Positions 1 to 7,531 of a stretch of DNA of 30,419 nucleotides are shown here, piece by piece; positions within the stretch are counted from its first letter, which is position 1, and every line of letters starts with the position of its first letter. A program made the position numbers and the translations under genes. This stretch comes from a virus. The stretch is taken from the IMG/VR virus record IMGVR_UViG_3300023184_000380, positions 1-30,419 of that record. The stretch is one strand, 5' to 3'. Below the pieces are notes generated by a model that was not told the origin of the DNA, did no database searches, and saw nothing but the letters and a program-made list of their open reading frames with translations.

Positions 1-590
1 ACTAACTGAAGTCATTCCACTATTAACAAATCCTACATAACCATCTGAAAAGTAATTATCATTAAATAAGAACACTGGTGTGTTTTGACTACCACAATAT
101 AAACTATATGTAAATCTTGTATCATCACCAGCAAAACATTCATCAACATTTTCAAAGTTCTGTGTAACGAAATCTTTTAATACATTTGATAAGTCCATTC
201 TTGCCTCACCATTTGGATCAGGTGTAAATTTATATTTGATTACTCGTGAAACATATAGGGGTAATGCTATTGTTTGTGTTTGTGTTAGATCAATTATAAT
301 TGATGTAGATGATGGAATACTTACAATGTTATAATAACCTCTGTAGAATCCATTGTTATCATCTAAAAATAGGGTATCACCAAGTAAGTAGGGATGTGCA
401 GATGAAAATGTAATCTTGGTATATACATTATATCCAAATGTTGCTTGTGAATTTGAAAATGCTCCTTTTCTATCCCAAATAATATTGACTATATATTTAT
501 AGTTATCAACATTATCAACTTCTGTGTCAGTTAATCTTAATGGAACTGCCGCATATCCGTGTTGATAAATATTTGGTTGTGTTATTGCCG
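1..590. repeat. Terminal direct repeat, copy 1 (matches 29830-30419)
   Basis: Position 1 aligns with 29830 and position 590 with 30419 without any gap. Eight substitutions separate the copies, at 85, 169, 175, 226, 274, 354, 391 and 463. The repeat lies inside one coding region. The simplest reading is that the assembly runs past its own start on a circular or circularly permuted genome of about 29,829 bp, with two strain variants captured at the two ends. A true tandem duplication is the alternative. Confidence 0.93.
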
Positions 591-600
591 AATAAGCCAT
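1..600 (-). CDS. Large tail-associated protein, N-terminal 200 residues (3' end cut by window edge)
   Basis: An open frame starts at the ATG at 600 (MAYSAITQPNIYQHGY) and is still open at base 1. It continues in the same frame as the gene at the right end, because 1-590 equals 29830-30419. The internal ATG at 198 (MDLSNVLKDF) is the one a simple ORF search would pick at the right end. The upstream 134 codons are open, start 12 bases after the stop of the 613-1122 gene, and carry mostly silent differences between the two copies, so the longer start is preferred. The assembled protein would be 640 residues. It sits between the gp10-like protein and the tail hub candidate, so a structural tail role is inferred. 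No family is recognised with certainty. Confidence 0.85.
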   Translation of the reverse strand, partial: MAYSAITQPNIYQHGYAAVPLRLTDTEVDNVDNYKYIVNIIWDRKGAFSNSQATFGYNVYTKITFSSAHPYLLGDTLFLDDNNGFYRGYYNIVSIPSSTSIIIDLTQTQTIALPLYVSRVIKYKFTPDPNGEARMDLSNVLKDFVTQNFENVDECFAGDDTRFTYSLYCGSQNTPVFLFNDNYFSDGYVGFVNSGMTSVS

Positions 601-612
601 AGTTATTTTTTA

Positions 613-1122
613 TTATATTGGTTTTATTGTTGCGGTTGTATCCCCTTGTTTTATAAATTCAGACATAATACTATTTTCTAAATTGTTTGCAAATGTCTTT
701 GTAATCATATTATCAAAATTCTTATACATTATGTCGTTTGTTTCTTTTATCACATTGGTAGGTTTAATACCAAACTTGAATATATTTTCTCTAATACCAA
801 ATGCTGCAGCTTTAGGTAATCCTTTTAGTTGTGTCCATTTGGTTATTTCACTAATTGGGGGTTTCTTTGTTCTATATGAAAATTGTGATCCCCTTGATTG
901 TTGTGTTCCATTAACCCCTTTATCAACATAGTTTAAGTATTCTTCAGATTTTATAACGAATAGAATCTTTTCAGCATCTTTTCTAACCTCATACCTTAAT
1001 GAGTTTATAAGTTTACCTGATGATTTCTTCCTATGTTTAATCAATTGTTCGGTTAGTATCTTGATGTAAGATTTTCCAAATAACTGATTGGCAATAGGGT
1101 TATAAAATATTGAATTATCCAT
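613..1122 (-). CDS. HK97 gp10-like tail completion/neck protein
   Basis: 169 residues. Head-tail connector and tail completion proteins of the HK97 gp10 type join the neck to the tail tube. The visible pattern fits: a basic helical N-terminus, then a YVDKG motif near residues 65-69, a stretch after PPISEITKW (about 88-96), and a GLPKAAAFGIRENIF-like helix (about 101-115) ahead of a glycine-isoleucine-x-proline segment. Such 'xYxxxVExG...I..W....G' layouts are usual for this family. It begins 1 base after the stop of the collagen-like gene (TAA-N-ATG) and ends 12 bases before the next tail gene, so it is translationally tied to the tail module. The role is inferred from motif and context. Confidence 0.6.
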   Translation of the reverse strand: MDNSIFYNPIANQLFGKSYIKILTEQLIKHRKKSSGKLINSLRYEVRKDAEKILFVIKSEEYLNYVDKGVNGTQQSRGSQFSYRTKKPPISEITKWTQLKGLPKAAAFGIRENIFKFGIKPTNVIKETNDIMYKNFDNMITKTFANNLENSIMSEFIKQGDTTATIKPI

Positions 1123-1123
1123 A

Positions 1124-3445
1124 TTAACTTAATGATGCTCTTATTGTTTCACCAATATTAAAGAATGTTATAGTATATGCGTAATTACTTACTAAAGCTG
1201 CTTGTGTTATTGTTGGGTTTGTTATTATAGTTCCCGCAGTACTACCAGCTGACCAAGTAGTTGGAACTGTTGAAAAACCTGAAGTTGTAGTTGATGCATT
1301 AAATGATACCGTTCTTGTAGTTCCTCCAGTATTTTGAATAAATACTATAACAGATCTACCTTCAGTTAAATTTGAAATGTACAATGGTGGGGTCGCTCCA
1401 AAAGATGCAATCCAAGTAACCCTATTATACAATGATGCGTCTACCGTTAAAGTTGCCGTTGCCGTACTATTCAAATAAGTATATGTTGCTGGTGATGTTC
1501 CTGAAGTTCCATTAGTTCCTGATGTACCATTAGCACCTGAAGTTCCGCTTGAACCTGAAGTCCCTGAAGAACCACTTGTTCCTGAAGTTCCATTAGTTCC
1601 TGATACACCTGAAGTTCCATTGGTTCCAGCATCTCCTGTTCTATTAAATGTTAATCTACCATAATCAAGATTATTTATTGTACCATTAAAATTGATAAAT
1701 GATACTCCAATCTTGAAATAACCTGTTTTTTCTTCAACAGATAGAATATTATATTGTAAAATATAATCAGAAGAATCAGTATTAGTTCCTCCAATTAAAG
1801 TACATTGTCCCTTATTTGTTGAACTACTACCAGACCAAGATCTAAACCAATCTTGATAATCAGCCAAACTAAAACCAAGATCATCAATATACATAAAAGT
1901 TATGTTTGCTAATGTAGTTGTATTAAATTGTAATTTACCTGAACCAGGATCAGTATCGGTTATTGAAGTTGAATATCTATATAAAACAGCGTTTGATGCT
2001 CCATCTTGACCTGATGTACCGCTTGAACCTGAAGTTCCACTAACACCACTTGTACCTGAAGTACCTCGTGTTCCACTAGTACCATTAGTTCCTGATGTAC
2101 CATTTATTCCTGAAGTCCCGTTTGTACCATTAACACCTGATGTTCCGTTTGTACCTGATACACCTGACGATCCATTAGTTCCTGATAAACCTGAAGTTCC
2201 GTTTGTACCATTAGTTCCTGATAAACCTGAAGTTCCGTTTGTACCATTAGTTCCGTTAATACCTGATGTTCCATTTGTACCATTTACCCCCGATGTTCCA
2301 TTTGTTCCTGTCGCTCCATTTATTCCTGATGTTCCATTTGTACCATTTACCCCCGATGTTCCGTTTGTTCCTGATACACCTGATGTTCCGTTAGTCCCTG
2401 ATATACCTGATGTTCCATTTACACCACTTGATCCATTTGTCCCTGATGTTCCGTTAACACCACTTGATCCATTTGTCCCTGATGTTCCACTACTACCATT
2501 TGTTCCATTAACACCCGAAGTTCCACTTGTTCCTGATGTCCCCCTTGTTCCACTTGTTCCATTAACACCTGATGTTCCTGATGAGCCTGAACTACCTGAT
2601 GTACCACTTGTACCTCGCGTTCCTGATGTTCCGTTACTTCCACTTGTTCCATTAACACCTGATGTTCCTGATGAGCCTGAACTACCTGATGTACCACTTG
2701 TACCTCGCGTTCCTGATGTTCCGTTACTTCCACTTGTTCCTGAAGTACCAGATGTTCCTGATCCTCCACCTCCACCACCTGTAATTCCACTAACAACCAA
2801 TTCATTACCATTCAATGTAACCAATGTAAGTTCTGTTGTTCCACTATTATATGTTCCACCTGTATAAGCATAATCTTGGAATGTATGACAACTAGCCAAA
2901 TCATTACAAGTTAACCATTGTTCTTGAACCTGATGTTGTGTTGGGACATTTATTGTAACATTACCCAATGGGGTAACACAATTTGAATGAATCAACTTCA
3001 ATCTAATATCACACATCCAACCAGTTACCTTATCTGTGGTCTCATCCTGAACGATCTCTGGGTTGATCGGATCATCAGTCAACATAACTCCATACTGACC
3101 CAAATAAACGGATATGAAGTTAATTAAATCCTGTAGTATTTGGAATGTATCAGATAGAATCTCTTGTTCGTTATTAGATTCATACCCATTTGTATCTTCG
3201 TAGTTTTTTTGGATGTTGATCTTATCAACAATAATGAATGTTAATACCATTTCAGGTATCTGTGTTTTGTTTGTAACCCCAATTGTTGATGAGGTTCTAT
3301 GTGTAATCCACATATATGCCGGATCCATCTGTCTTGATGTTCCAATCATTGAGGTATCACCATATCCAAAATCATTCAACTGAAGATGTGCATCAGCAAA
3401 GTCCTTGAAAATCTGTATTAATTGGTTTAGTGAAATTATATTCAT
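1124..3445 (-). CDS. Tail-terminator-like domain fused to collagen-like repeat fibre
   Basis: 773 residues. Residues 1 to about 190 are non-repetitive and resemble the tail terminator/completion proteins of Bacteroidota phages: a start of the form 'LNQLIQIFKDFADAH', a 'FGYGD' motif near 26-30, 'EILSDTFQILQDLINF' near 95-110, and a late 'GWMCDIRLKL'. About 225-480 are Gly-Thr-Ser/Asn triplet repeats like collagen. About 480-607 are a non-repeat insert of the type often seen in phage fibres. About 607-650 are a second repeat block, and 650-773 a beta-rich C-terminal cap. One polypeptide thus seems to join a tail-end protein to an exposed fibre. The DNA of the repeats contains a perfect 90-bp tandem duplication. 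The 5' leader is nearly the same as that of the second collagen-like gene at 25426. A simpler label is 'tail fibre'. Confidence 0.75.
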   Translation of the reverse strand: MNIISLNQLIQIFKDFADAHLQLNDFGYGDTSMIGTSRQMDPAYMWITHRTSSTIGVTNKTQIPEMVLTFIIVDKINIQKNYEDTNGYESNNEQEILSDTFQILQDLINFISVYLGQYGVMLTDDPINPEIVQDETTDKVTGWMCDIRLKLIHSNCVTPLGNVTINVPTQHQVQEQWLTCNDLASCHTFQDYAYTGGTYNSGTTELTLVTLNGNELVVSGITGGGGGGSGTSGTSGTSGSNGTSGTRGTSGTSGSSGSSGTSGVNGTSGSNGTSGTRGTSGTSGSSGSSGTSGVNGTSGTRGTSGTSGTSGVNGTNGSSGTSGTNGSSGVNGTSGTNGSSGVNGTSGISGTNGTSGVSGTNGTSGVNGTNGTSGINGATGTNGTSGVNGTNGTSGINGTNGTNGTSGLSGTNGTNGTSGLSGTNGSSGVSGTNGTSGVNGTNGTSGINGTSGTNGTSGTRGTSGTSGVSGTSGSSGTSGQDGASNAVLYRYSTSITDTDPGSGKLQFNTTTLANITFMYIDDLGFSLADYQDWFRSWSGSSSTNKGQCTLIGGTNTDSSDYILQYNILSVEEKTGYFKIGVSFINFNGTINNLDYGRLTFNRTGDAGTNGTSGVSGTNGTSGTSGSSGTSGSSGTSGANGTSGTNGTSGTSPATYTYLNSTATATLTVDASLYNRVTWIASFGATPPLYISNLTEGRSVIVFIQNTGGTTRTVSFNASTTTSGFSTVPTTWSAGSTAGTIITNPTITQAALVSNYAYTITFFNIGETIRASLS
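2551..2730. repeat. Perfect 90-bp tandem duplication in the collagen-like gene
   Basis: 2551-2640 and 2641-2730 are identical over 90 bases, which is 30 codons (ten Gly-X-Y triplets), so the frame is kept. A partial third copy starts at 2731 and breaks off after about 10 bases. Identity even at silent sites points to a recent duplication. Confidence 0.93.
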
Positions 3446-3450
3446 ATCAA

Positions 3451-3483
3451 TTTTTTTAATAAATATTATTTATGTGTATTTGT
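3451..3483 (-). promoter_or_regulatory. AT-rich leader shared with the second collagen-like gene
   Basis: On the minus strand this reads ACAAAT, four variable bases, ATAAATAATATTTA, then TAAAAAAA just before the ATG at 3445. The leader of the 25426 gene has the same layout, 28 of 33 bases identical. It could be a phage promoter or a translation enhancer. It is not the ordinary TAnnTTTG host promoter. Confidence 0.45.
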
Positions 3484-3496
3484 TTTTCCCCATAAA

Positions 3497-3530
3497 CTAA
3501 AAATCAGGGGGAGCAACCACCTGACTTTAG
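3497..3530 (-). terminator. Stem-loop after the chaperone extension
   Basis: 3497-3511 pairs with 3517-3530 (arms ctaaaaatcaggggg and ccacctgactttag) around a 5-base loop, with one bulge and wobble positions. It starts right after the stop of the -1 frame extension (3531-3533) and precedes the leader of the collagen-like gene. The following minus-strand sequence (TTTATGGGG) has only a weak T run, so it may be a leaky terminator or an RNA-processing or protecting hairpin. Confidence 0.5.
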
Positions 3531-3824
3531 TTATTTCTGATTACTCATTTGATGTTCTATAACTTTATCCCGTTGATAGAAGAATGATAACCAATTCAGA
3601 CAATGTATATAATTCATTTCATAGACTTTTTCTTCTGTCGTATTGAGTTCTGTTATAAACTTGAAGATCATTTGATATGATGAAAATTTATCATCAATCT
3701 TACTTGCCCCATTTATATTCTCATACCTACTTTTAGGTTTATCATCTTTTACTTTTCGTTTTCCAAAGATACCCTGGTATTGGTCGGTGATAAATTCCCG
3801 CCATTTGAAAAATATGATAGTATA
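3531..3824 (-). CDS. -1 frame extension of the tail assembly chaperone (GT-like form)
   Basis: In the -1 frame relative to the 3749-4336 gene, 97 codons are open from just after a TAA at 3825-3827 to a TAA at 3531-3533. The product looks like real protein: KWREFITDQYQGIFGKRK at the overlap, then an acidic/helical tail with EEKVYEMNYIHCLNWL and SFFYQRDKVIEHQ. There is no start codon in a suitable place, so it is expected to be made by slippage. The best site by eye is the U5 run at 3808-3812 (frame 0 UAU UUU UCA, -1 frame UUU UUC AAA). A second candidate is the AAAAG just before the stop at 3749-3751. Slipping at U5 gives a fusion of about 268 residues. Without this reading, 3531-3748 would be an unexplained gap. 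Confidence 0.65.
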   Translation of the reverse strand, partial: YTIIFFKWREFITDQYQGIFGKRKVKDDKPKSRYENINGASKIDDKFSSYQMIFKFITELNTTEEKVYEMNYIHCLNWLSFFYQRDKVIEHQMSNQK

Positions 3825-4336
3825 TTATGAACCTTCGTAATTGATATTGTTGAAAACTTTTCTGATCTTAACATAAACTCATTCCTAAATGATTCAAGAT
3901 TACCACTCTTATTCTTCTTTCTTAAGAATATACACAATAACTTATCCATTACTTTTAAGAGGTTATTTTCATTCTGTTGAAGTAATGTATCAATGGATAG
4001 TATTTCCCCCATTGTAAGTTTTTCAAAGTCCTGTTTAAGAAAAAACTCCTCACCATCTACTTCAATTGATTCTACATTTTCTCCTTCAAGTTCTTTGGTT
4101 ATAAATGTGATTACCTTTGAAATCATTTGGAAGTCATCGGGGGTCATCATCATTAACTCATCAAATTTTATATTGGTGAATACACTAACAATCCTTACGA
4201 CCTTTTGTATTTCATTTAATCCCTCGTCTGATGTTGCAAATAGATCACAGAATTGTTTTACGGTTACCTCATCCCAATTTTCAGGGATCATATATTCTGT
4301 CATTATGTCATCAATTTCTAATTCTAACTTTACCAT
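3749..4336 (-). CDS. Probable tail assembly chaperone, short (G-like) form
   Basis: 195 residues. Tail assembly chaperones bind the tape measure protein while the tail tube grows, and usually exist as a short form and a longer frameshifted form. This protein has the features of the Bacteroidota-phage version: IPENWDEVTVKQF near residues 17-29, a helical middle (VVRIVSVFTNIKFDELM), KLTMGEILSIDTLLQ near 106-120, and a hydrophobic MDKLLCIFLRKK segment. Beyond its stop, a -1 frame stays open for 92 more codons. It starts 18 bases after the large terminase gene, in the same unit. Family assignment is by pattern and by the frameshift layout. Confidence 0.6.
   Translation of the reverse strand: MVKLELEIDDIMTEYMIPENWDEVTVKQFCDLFATSDEGLNEIQKVVRIVSVFTNIKFDELMMMTPDDFQMISKVITFITKELEGENVESIEVDGEEFFLKQDFEKLTMGEILSIDTLLQQNENNLLKVMDKLLCIFLRKKNKSGNLESFRNEFMLRSEKFSTISITKVHNILSYFSNGGNLSPTNTRVSLENEK
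3808..3812 (-). promoter_or_regulatory. Candidate -1 ribosomal slip site (U5 run)
   Basis: The message reads CAUAUUUUUCAAAUGG. The Phe codon UUU (3811-3809) can re-pair perfectly with UUU one base back, after which UUC is read. It lies only 12 bases past the stop codon that bounds the -1 frame, so nearly all the open overlap is used. The A-site part is not a classic X XXY YYZ heptamer. Confidence 0.35.
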
Positions 4337-4354
4337 ATTTTTATTTATTTAATT

Positions 4355-5551
4355 TTATGCAAATCTAAATGGTCTTGTACCACTACTTTCTTTTCTTACT
4401 CCTAACTTCATCATTGCCACATATCTTAACGCATCAATTGCGTGATTGTATGCATCAATTGGGGTCTTTTCATAACCACCATCCCTATTCTTTTTCCACA
4501 TATATTTACTGAACTCATCAAGTAGATTGGTTGATCCCCTTGTTATCAATATATGTTTTTGTTGTAGAATCTGAATACCATAGTTAATACTATCTTTTCC
4601 TTTTTCTACTGGTTTAACCTGATGACCATATCTTTTTAATTCGTGTATTGATTTAGGTTCAGCAGAGTCAGCAAAGATTTCACCCTTAACTCCACTCTGT
4701 TTCATTATATTAGATAGTTCTGAATTTAATAATCCTGTTTGATATACCACCTCATCAACAACAAGATCATCATTATATTTGTAGATCGCTATAAGTGCTG
4801 CAGGATCTTGACTAAAACCAAAGTCCAATCCATATCCAAGTAATCTTGCGTCTTCAGGGATCTTATCTATGATATTGAAGTCAGTAAAGATTGTTCCTTC
4901 AACCTGACCAATCTCCCCATCTAAATATACTCTACACCAATTCTCCCAATATGTTGAGGTCTTTGCCTTTTCCCTATTTACCTCAAGTTGTTTTACTATT
5001 TCTTCTGATAACGCTTCATTATCTTTATATGTTAATACCAATAATTCCGTATCAGGTTGTCCTATTACTTCTGTATGAACCCAAAACTTACTGGTTGGGT
5101 TGTAGTCCAAATAAATTTCCCCATCTGTTCTAATTTGAAGTTGTAAAAAAGAATCATAAGAAATGTTATTACTTTCATTACAATACAATATGTTTCTTCT
5201 TGCTCCCCTCAATCTACTTTCGTCATCCACACTAAAAAATTCAATGTATGATCCATTGGTAAATTCGTATCGTAGAAGGGTTTTATTATAGTGAGTTGGA
5301 ATATACCTACCCGTCTCCTTCATAATCTTCAGGAAGTCCTTGTTTGCTCCCCTACGGATATGCGGTATACTCTCTGATACAATAGATATTTCTATGTTGG
5401 GGGTTTTGATTGCCCGATCAATTAGAATAGCCAATATGGAAAATGTCTTGGAAGCAGAAGTTCCACCCTGAATTACTTTAATTCGGGATTTCATATTTCT
5501 AATCTTCCTTAACGCAGATGTATAAATAAATTTACTCTTCTGTGTCGTCAT
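4355..5551 (-). CDS. terL: Terminase large subunit
   Basis: 398 residues, the usual length for the Terminase_3 type. This motor packages DNA into the prohead and cuts the concatemer. ATPase part: Walker A GGTSASKT at 29-36, Walker B with catalytic Glu ILYCNE at 121-126. Nuclease part: GLDFGFSQDPAA around Asp243, FADSAEP around Asp295, and IDAYNHAIDALRY around Asp367/Asp373, so all three acidic groups are present. The start overlaps the end of the small subunit by 20 bases, indicating coupled translation. The chaperone gene follows, rather than the portal gene as in most phages of this type. Confidence 0.95.
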   Translation of the reverse strand: MTTQKSKFIYTSALRKIRNMKSRIKVIQGGTSASKTFSILAILIDRAIKTPNIEISIVSESIPHIRRGANKDFLKIMKETGRYIPTHYNKTLLRYEFTNGSYIEFFSVDDESRLRGARRNILYCNESNNISYDSFLQLQIRTDGEIYLDYNPTSKFWVHTEVIGQPDTELLVLTYKDNEALSEEIVKQLEVNREKAKTSTYWENWCRVYLDGEIGQVEGTIFTDFNIIDKIPEDARLLGYGLDFGFSQDPAALIAIYKYNDDLVVDEVVYQTGLLNSELSNIMKQSGVKGEIFADSAEPKSIHELKRYGHQVKPVEKGKDSINYGIQILQQKHILITRGSTNLLDEFSKYMWKKNRDGGYEKTPIDAYNHAIDALRYVAMMKLGVRKESSGTRPFRFA

Positions 5552-5924
5552 CTAAAAATAATGGTTGTTCTGTTATGGTTATATCCTGTTTGATTGCCGC
5601 ATCCAATCCCAATAGTTTTGCTAGTTGGGCTAATGACTTATTCCAATTCCCCCTGTCAATAAAGTTTTCGTCTGTCTTTGCCGAATTGATTAGTTCCAAG
5701 TATTCTTTAATTAAGAACTCACGGGTTATTTCTAACTTATCTGCCGTCTTATTTTGTTCTTGTTGGAGGTATTCTTTAACTCTTGCATTTTCTAGCAGTC
5801 GTGGAGCACTTGATCCCGCTACTTTATCACTAACCCCATAGACAGATTTATAGGCTTGAGTAGCGTTAAATCCATTACTTAAATACTGATCACAGAACGC
5901 TTTGTGTTTTGCAGATAAACTCAT
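5532..5924 (-). CDS. terS: Terminase small subunit (Terminase_2 type)
   Basis: 130 residues. The small subunit recognises the packaging site and feeds DNA to the large subunit. The N-terminus has the family pattern: LSAKHKAFCDQYLSNGFNAT at 3-22, then QAYKSVYG and a helix-turn-helix-like stretch to about residue 60, followed by a helical oligomerisation region and a short acidic tail. The start codon overlaps the previous gene's stop by one base (TAATG), and the 3' end overlaps terL by 20 bases. Confidence 0.9.
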   Translation of the reverse strand: MSLSAKHKAFCDQYLSNGFNATQAYKSVYGVSDKVAGSSAPRLLENARVKEYLQQEQNKTADKLEITREFLIKEYLELINSAKTDENFIDRGNWNKSLAQLAKLLGLDAAIKQDITITEQPLFLDDDTEE

Positions 5925-6109
5925 TATTTGACTATTTCAATTTTTATTTCTGACGACTCTGGTGAAGCGATCAACATTACAATATACTCCTTACCCACTC
6001 TTTCTTCCAAATCAGTCAGAATCATTTTATGTTCTTTATCAGTTATTGAAGCAGGAACAGGAAGTAATACTTTTACTATTGGTCTTGGTCTAAATAATCT
6101 CCAAATCAT
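5924..6109 (-). CDS. Small hypothetical protein
   Basis: 61 residues, not recognised. It is compact with a basic N-terminus (MIWRLFRPRPIVKVLLPVP) and beta-like segments (YIVMLIASPESSEIKIEIV). It overlaps the methyltransferase stop by 4 bases and the small terminase start by 1 base. This tight packing between two sure genes makes it likely to be translated. The opposite-strand open frame here is a shadow. Confidence 0.65.
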   Translation of the reverse strand: MIWRLFRPRPIVKVLLPVPASITDKEHKMILTDLEERVGKEYIVMLIASPESSEIKIEIVK

Positions 6110-7137
6110 AATTCATTATTTTCTATTCTTTGTTTAGCAATTTCAAAATACTCTTCTTCCCTCTCTATTCCGATGAAGGACATTCCTAAATTCTTTGCTG
6201 CAATCCCTGTTGATCCTGAACCCATAAATGGCTCCAAAACAATTCCACCTTTTGGCGTCACCAGTTTAATTAGATATTCCATTAGTTTAATTGGTTTAAC
6301 TGTTGGATGATGGTTTTTAGTTGTCGGTGCGTTTTCACCATTAGTTTCTAATCGTTTTTCAACAGATGTTTTACGACCAATACCACCAGAGTTTAATTGT
6401 GATGGTCTATCTTCAAAATCATCTAACCCTGCGTTTCGTTCCGTCTTGGATACTTTGGGACAATAAAAGAACCTTGATGCTTTACCACTCTGTTCATCCA
6501 ATATCTTACCAGACTCTTCATCAAACATAATGTTTGCAGGAAATCTACCTTGAACACCATCTTGGGACATAGTTGTTGTTCCCAATCTTCCATCATTTCC
6601 ACCACCAAAGTTATTATTGGCTTTATGTTCGTATGGAATATTTAATCTTGGTATTTTTTCATCACCAATTTCAATCCTACAATCATCTATGTTTATTCCA
6701 CCCGTTCCGTGTTTCAATACATTCTCCGCAATTGTTTTTTCACTTAAAGGTTTTCTTGCCATACAGATTGGTTCGTGTGCTGGTTTTAATGCAGTTCCCC
6801 AACCTTCATAATCTTCTAATTTCTTACCGATGTTATGTGATTTTGGAAATCCTGAACCATAGATCCACATAATTTGGTCTCTAATTTCAAATCCTGCATC
6901 TTCTATTGCTACTGCCATTCTATGATATGTCCTTGAACCACCAAATGATAATAGATGACCACCAGGTTTTAATACTCTTAAACACTCTTTCCATATATCC
7001 ACAGAAGGAACATCGTAATCCCACTTCTTACCCATAAATGATAAACCGTATGGCGGATCTGTAACGATACTATCTACCGAATTGTCTTCTAATGTTTTTA
7101 GGACTTCTATACAATCCCCTAATCTTAAATCTATCAT
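6106..7137 (-). CDS. DNA methyltransferase (N4-cytosine/N6-adenine type)
   Basis: 343 residues. It transfers a methyl group from S-adenosylmethionine to an exocyclic amino group in DNA. The catalytic DPPY motif is at 27-30 and the SAM-binding FMGSGSTG at about 304-311, preceded by HPTVKP (about 274-279). The order, catalytic motif before SAM motif, is the beta class. The middle (about 130-270) is a long variable target-recognition region. No restriction enzyme gene is next to it, so it is an orphan enzyme; protection of phage DNA from host restriction is the usual inference. It overlaps both neighbours by 4 bases (ATGA). Confidence 0.92.
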   Translation of the reverse strand: MIDLRLGDCIEVLKTLEDNSVDSIVTDPPYGLSFMGKKWDYDVPSVDIWKECLRVLKPGGHLLSFGGSRTYHRMAVAIEDAGFEIRDQIMWIYGSGFPKSHNIGKKLEDYEGWGTALKPAHEPICMARKPLSEKTIAENVLKHGTGGINIDDCRIEIGDEKIPRLNIPYEHKANNNFGGGNDGRLGTTTMSQDGVQGRFPANIMFDEESGKILDEQSGKASRFFYCPKVSKTERNAGLDDFEDRPSQLNSGGIGRKTSVEKRLETNGENAPTTKNHHPTVKPIKLMEYLIKLVTPKGGIVLEPFMGSGSTGIAAKNLGMSFIGIEREEEYFEIAKQRIENNEL

Positions 7138-7415
7138 TTCTTTGATGTTGTTGTTTTCTTTTTACAAGCCTGACAGGTCTTTTTTACAGGTGGATCAGGT
7201 ACTACAATTTGTTTTTCAACTTCTGTATTAACATTTGTGTAATACCAAGTGGCTAATCTTTTCTGAGCAAATCTAATTTGACCTGGACACGATGTGCATA
7301 TACTACATTTGGGATCAATGAACGCTCTTATTAGTTCTTGTAATTCTTTTACCTCTGTGGATTTTATTCTGTTCAGACCGATAAGGTATTCAATCTTTTT
7401 GTTTTGATCATTCAT
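7134..7415 (-). CDS. Small Cys-motif (possible zinc-binding) protein
   Basis: 93 residues, function unknown. Cys37, Cys40 and Cys43 form CSICTSC after a helical N-terminus, and Cys81 and Cys84 form CQAC in a lysine/threonine-rich tail, giving five Cys that could bind zinc. Small proteins of the type 'ELQELIRA...C..C' next to terminase genes are common in Bacteroidota phages. The leader has the ATATTTATAAG-like motif just before the ATG. Its stop overlaps the methyltransferase start by 4 bases, so it is the first gene of the packaging unit. Confidence 0.7.
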   Translation of the reverse strand: MNDQNKKIEYLIGLNRIKSTEVKELQELIRAFIDPKCSICTSCPGQIRFAQKRLATWYYTNVNTEVEKQIVVPDPPVKKTCQACKKKTTTSKK

Positions 7416-7498
7416 ACTTATAAATAGGGTGTTTAACGATTTGTTTTATTTATATAAATATCAGAGTTTTTAGAAAAAAATCAACGAATATAAAAAAA

Positions 7499-7514
7499 GG
7501 GGAATATCTTCCCC
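7499..7514 (-). terminator. Rho-independent terminator after the HNH gene
   Basis: On the minus strand, GGGGAA (as ttcccc/ggggaa on the plus strand, 7499-7504 with 7509-7514) forms a 6-bp stem with a 4-base loop, followed by seven T at 7498-7492. It lies 17 bases past the HNH stop, closing that unit. Confidence 0.8.
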
Positions 7515-7531
7515 CTAATTGTAATCTAAAC

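Noticed and set aside
1-590. Exact terminal repeats of a packaged linear phage (as in T7 or T5)
   Set aside because: True terminal repeats in one molecule are nearly always identical and often flank the coding region. Here they lie inside one gene and differ at eight sites.
683-931. 82-aa plus-strand open frame with hydrophobic residues
   Set aside because: It is antisense to the gp10-like gene, which has a clear pattern and tight neighbours.
2419-2811. 130-aa Glu/Gln/His/Val-rich open frame (EHQEHQV-type) on the minus strand
   Set aside because: It is an out-of-frame reading of the collagen-like repeats and has no gene-like start or neighbours.
1124-3445. Diversity-generating retroelement variable region in fibre genes
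   Set aside because: No reverse transcriptase, template repeat or A-specific mutation pattern is visible.
4891-5133. 80-aa plus-strand open frame
   Set aside because: Antisense to the terminase large subunit, which has all catalytic motifs.
6573-6872. Plus-strand open frames of 99 and 64 aa within the methyltransferase
   Set aside because: Antisense shadows of a sure gene.
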